NCBI GenBank assembly: GCA_032622095.1
Contig: CP136061.1
Location: 171,437,107 to 171,501,106, forward strand
Direction: 5' to 3'
Source of the DNA: Siphonodentalium dalli
Lineage: Eukaryota; Mollusca; Scaphopoda; Gadilida; Siphonodentaliidae
Length of the DNA stretch: 64,000 nt
Shown: positions 59,924-64,000 of the stretch, piece after piece
Numbering within the stretch: the first letter of the stretch is position 1
How the letters are laid out: each line of letters opens with the position of its first letter
Program-made: the position numbers and the translations under genes
The notes under the pieces: model-generated
Told to the model about the DNA's origin: nothing
Database searches by the model: none
The model's input: only the letters and a program-made list of their open reading frames with translations

Positions 59924-61376
59924 CTAGAAGGTGACCCGACTTCGTCCGGGCTTTGACCTTGAATTGTCCATTTTGAAGGTCAAGGTCAAGTGGGGTAACG
60001 ATTTGACCAGTCCAAAACACTGCCCGGACAAAAGTACCCGACAAACGTGCCCGTCGAAATCCATCCGATTTTACCCGATTTGACCTCGAATTGATCATTT
60101 TGAAGGTCAAGGTGAGGTCGGGGTCACGATATGACCCGTCCAAAACACTCAGTGGATAAAAGTAACCCCATGTATCAAATTTCGTCGAAATCCCATCAAA
60201 ATTGGCGATTTGACCTTGAATTTACCCGATTTCAAGGTCAACGTCAAGTCGCACGGGCAAATGAATATGCTTATGAGACTCCCCGTACGAATGTAACCCC
60301 ACATACCAAGTTTCATCGAAATCTTGTAATATTCGGGCGTTTGACCTTGAAATGGCCCGATTTCAAGGTCAAGTTCACGTCGCATGGGCAATTAATAGGT
60401 TTATGAGACTCCCCGGCCGAAGATAACCCCACATACCAAGTTTCATCGAAATCCCGTGATATTCGGGCGTTTGACCTTGAAATTACCCGATTTCAAGGTC
60501 AAGGTCACGTCACCCGACTTCGTCCGGGCTTTGACCTTGAATTGTCCATTTTGAATGTCAGGGTCAAGTTGGGTCACGATTTGACCAGTCCAAAACACTA
60601 CCCGGACAAAAGTACCCGACAAACGTGCTCGTCGAAATCGATCCGTTTTTACCTTGAATTGATCATTTTGAAGGTCAAGGTCGTGTCGGGGTCACGATAT
60701 GACCCGTCCAAAACAATCAGTGGACAAAAGTAACCCCACGTATCAAATTTCGTCGAAATCCCATCAAAATTTGCGATTTGACCTTTAAGTTACCCGATTT
60801 CAAGGTCAAGGTCACATCGCACACGGGCAAATGAATATGCTTATGAGACTCACCATAAGAAAGTACCCCCACATACCTAGTTTCATCGAAATCCCGTGAT
60901 ATTCGGGCGTTTGACCTTGAATTGACCCGATTTCAAGGTCAAGGTCACGTCGCACGGGCAAATGAATATGCTTATGAGACTCGCCATAAGAAAGTACCCC
61001 CACATACCAAGTTTCATCGAAATCCCGTGATATTCGGGCGTTTGACCTTGAATTGACCCGATTTCAAGGTCAAGGTCACGTCGCACGGGTAAATGAATAT
61101 GCTTACGAGACTCCCCATACGAATGTACCACCGCATTCCAAGTTTCATTGAAATCCCGTAATATTTGGGCGTTTGACCTTGAAATTATCCGATTTCAAGG
61201 TCAAGGTGACGTCGCACGGACAAATTAATAGGCCTATGCCCGTTCCCGGCCGAATACACCCCCACATACTAAGTTTCATCGAAATCGGCTCGGTCGTCTT
61301 CGAGTTCATCGCGAACACACACACAGACAGACACACAGACAGACACACAGACAGATCTTCCAAAATATATAATAGA
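59924..61376 (-). mobile_element. Helitron-like element M17 with long 131-bp array
   Basis: CTAGAAGGTGACCC end, about nine 131-bp-type repeats, (ACAG)n and TCTATTATATATTTTGG start on the minus strand. The terminal tgacccgacttcgtccgggc segment recurs internally at about 60510, so two elements may have fused. Confidence 0.86.
60881..61142. repeat. 131-bp tandem repeat array (example)
   Basis: tttcatcgaaatcccgtg starts at 60881 and 61012, a 131-bp period. Each unit has TTTGACCTTGAA and CAAGGTCAAGGTCACGTCGC. Confidence 0.95.
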
Positions 61377-62396
61377 TAGATTGGCAGATTCCAGTAGCTT
61401 TATAACGGTATATCTGGGGAGAAATCTGATGCTATATTCGTGATTATCTGGGATGATTTCGGTATATACCGAAGGTATATGCTGTAAAAACAAAGCGCGC
61501 CATCCGTGCTCGCAGGATTGGTCAGAAACAAATGTTTTTAAAATTTAATTTATGTTTTTTATTCTAATTGACACGGGCTCGCTATAACTCCGGTATCACT
61601 AACGTACGCGGCATTTGAAGGGTCATGTTAACTTCCGCCTGGACCCACGTGGTGTGACGTAATTCACAACCACGTGTATTTACCTCGCGACCGCGACACA
61701 CACAATGGCCCGATAATGGGCACACGTTCCCTGGCATTTCCCAGAAGATATTCATGGGGAGGTCAAGTGACCAATTTTGAAATTTGCTGGTCGCATTCGT
61801 CTGTATGTCTGAGGAATGACATATTTAAATTAATCCCGCCGTGTACCCCATCACCAACGGCAACGCGACATGTGCTGCGTTCTAAAAATAGGTCGATTGC
61901 AGTGGATTCGTACAGATGACGAAATATGAGTGCGACAGATAATATTGTTTGATCGAAAGCATTTGAATTAATACGTCGCAAAACTCGCCTTGATGTTGGC
62001 TAATAGATATTTGTCCCTGCTAGGTGTTGGGAATGTCGTCACACAACACGCTCATGTCTGCATACAGTCTTACACGAACACGCCGAGACCCAGGCGTAAG
62101 AATGACATTAGGCATATACGCTCTTTATCAACTACAATGCGATAGGAACGCTCTTTAACTATCAACGCGATTAACCCCCGTCGTGACTTTGCGGTGATTT
62201 TGGAGTGGATAAAGGGTGCCCAGAGCTTCTCGAAAACACGACTACGGCGGTGTCGGTGGGATTTTACACTTACATACGAAATTTGATCTCAATCTGTACA
62301 CGCGTTTTGGATTCTATGAAGTACGCACACACACCCCCCCCCCCCCCACACACACACACACATATATATACGAAGTCTCAAAATATATAGTATAGA
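61377..62396 (-). mobile_element. Helitron-like element M18 (H5 family)
   Basis: tagattggcag end, TTCGGTATATACCGAA palindrome, a ~500-bp segment containing cacgtggtgtgacg, an 11-mer pair (62118/62148), caccgacaccgccgtagtc-type sequence inverted, C-run and CA microsatellite, 5' end ctcaaaatatatag. Confidence 0.78.
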
Positions 62397-63374
62397 TAGA
62401 TTGGCAGATTCCAGTACCTTTATAACGGTATATCTGGGGAGAAATCTGATGCTATATTCGTGATTATCTGGGATGATTTCGGTATATACCGATACCGAAG
62501 GTATATACTGTAAAAACAAAGCGCGCCATCCGTGCTCGCAGGGTTGGTCAGAAACAAATGTTTTTAAAATTTAATTTATGTTTTTTATTCTAATTGACAC
62601 GGGCTCGCTATAACTCCGGTATCACTAACGTACGCGGCATTTGAAGGGTCATGTTAACTTCCGCCTGGACCCACGTGGCGTGACGTAATTCACAACCACG
62701 TGTATTTACCTCGCGACCGCGACACACACAATGGCCCGATAATGGGCACACGTTCCCTGTCATTTCCCAGAAGATATTCATGGGGAGGTCAAGTGACCAA
62801 TTTTGAAATTTGCTGGTCGCATTCGTCTGTATGTCTGAGGAATTCTCGGCTAGATATTGTTACCAACATGACATATTTAAATTAATCCCGCCGTGTACCC
62901 CATCACCAACGGCAACGCGACATGTGCTGCGTTCTAAAAATAGGTCGATTGCAGTGGATTCGTACAGATGACGAAATATGAGTGCGACAGATAATATTGT
63001 TTGATCGAAAGCATTTGAATTAATACGTCGCAAAACTCGCCTTGATGTTGGCTAATAGATATTTGTCCCTGTTAGGTGTTGGGAATGTCGTCACACAACA
63101 CGCTCATGTCTGCATACAGTCTTACACGCACACGCCGAGACCCAGACGTAAGAATGACATTAGGCATATACGCTCTTTATCAACTACAATGCGATAGGAA
63201 CGCTCTTTAACTATCAACGCGATTAACCCCCGCCGTGCCTTTGCTGTGATTTGGGAGTGGATAAAGGGTGCTCAGAGCTTCTCGAAAACACGACTACGGC
63301 GGTGTCGGTGGGATTTTACACTTACATACGAAATTTGATCTCAATCTGTACACGCGTTTTGGATTCTATGAAGT

Positions 63375-63407
<33 letters not shown>

Positions 63408-63429
63408 CGAAGTCTCAAAATATATAGTA
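62397..63429 (-). mobile_element. Helitron-like element M19, near-copy of M18
   Basis: Repeats M18 in order with small differences, such as a ~26-bp insertion (tctcggctagatattgttac..) before acatgacat. M18 and M19 are a recent ~1.02-kb tandem duplication or two successive insertions. Confidence 0.8.
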
Positions 63430-64000
63430 CTAGAAGGTGACCCGACTTCGTCCGGGCTATTCAAAAACCAAATTTCAAGTCGATTGCTCCACCCGTTTCC
63501 TAGATCTGGTCTGCGCATGCGCGAAGCTGGTGTCGCACGTGCTCGGCGCCCCGATAAAATTCGTATCCGGGGCAAGATACATTCACATACCAAATTTAAA
63601 GTCAATATCTCAACCCGTTTCCGAGATCTCGTCTGCGCATGCGCGAAGCTGGCGTCGCACGTGCTCCACCCGTTTCCGAGATCTCGTCTGCGCATGCGCG
63701 AAGCTGGCGTCGCACGTGCTCGGCGACCCGATAAAATTCGTATCCGGGGCAAGATACATTCACATACCAATTAAAATTCGTATCCGGGGCAAGATACATT
63801 CACATACCAAATTTAAAGTCAATATCTCAACCCGTTTCCTAGATCTCGTCTGCGCATGCGCGAAGCTGGCGTCGCACGTGCTCGGCGACCCGATAAAATT
63901 CGTATCCGGGGCAAGATACATTCATATACCAAATTTCAAGTCGATAGCTACACCCGTTTCCGAGATATATAGCCCAATGTCATTTGCGGATACCTCGGCC
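63430..64000 (-). mobile_element. Helitron-like element M20 (cut by window end)
   Basis: CTAGAAGGTGACCC end followed by four or five 122-bp repeats with internal slippage (gcgtcgcacgtgctc joined to cacccgtttccg), then the start of the M3-like core. The repeats have CACGTG next to the GCGCATGCGC palindrome. Confidence 0.82.

Overview
The window is repeat DNA from a eukaryotic nuclear genome. I infer a metazoan, most likely a mollusc such as a bivalve. The inference rests on non-autonomous rolling-circle elements that carry central satellite arrays and microsatellites, a style described in oysters and clams, and on an animal-type non-LTR reverse transcriptase. The sequence does not prove the taxon. 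I see no host gene, rRNA, tRNA or CRISPR array. The only convincing protein-coding sequence is the 5'-truncated reverse transcriptase ORF at 36606-38225.

Layout. (1) From 1 to about 34.6 kb, and again from 40.6 to 47.4 kb, lies a head-to-tail satellite with a unit of about 2.49 kb, present in about 16 full, shortened or broken copies that meet at short (TA)n tracts. Each full unit holds two related modules of about 516 bp (A) and 493 bp (B). Both are flanked by TTAA and have imperfect terminal inverted repeats, so they look like two MITE insertions of one TTAA-targeting family. Five units keep an apparent empty TTAA site where module B would sit. (2) Other elements interrupt the satellite: a composite carrying 18-bp TIRs (5475-8457), an insertion ending in a 66-nt-arm hairpin (33161-34280), and a 2,762-bp DNA transposon with 45-bp perfect TIRs and a TAG target duplication (42415-45176). 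Three solo Helitron-like elements sit exactly in (TA)n unit junctions (1866-2608, 15354-16115, 26722-27607). (3) From 34.6 to 40.6 kb is a plus-oriented train of six Helitron-like elements, each starting TC directly after the CTAG end of the one before. A LINE with a 9-bp target duplication lies inside the fourth. (4) From 47.4 kb to the end is a much longer minus-oriented train of about twenty such elements. One plus-oriented element (57256-59887) is nested in it.

The train elements share one 5' end (TCTAT..ATATATTTTG) but use at least three 3' hairpin types ending in CTAG. A fourth hairpin type belongs to the nested plus-oriented element, whose 5' end differs, and a fifth family has the shared 5' end but no obvious hairpin. 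Inside are 131-bp repeats rich in AGGTCA half-sites, 122-bp repeats each with a GCGCATGCGC palindrome, or 283-bp repeats. An 11-mer, ACGCTCTTTAT, recurs as pairs 30-31 or 41-42 bp apart (about 3 or 4 helical turns), both in the TTAA modules and in several Helitron-like families. I consider this the most interesting unexplained signal.

No genes work together here in the usual sense. The window is a record of satellite amplification, MITE insertion, Helitron insertion into TA tracts and onto one another, and capture of satellite DNA by Helitrons. All coordinates come from reading the sequence by eye, so element edges inside (TA)n tracts may be off by a few bases.
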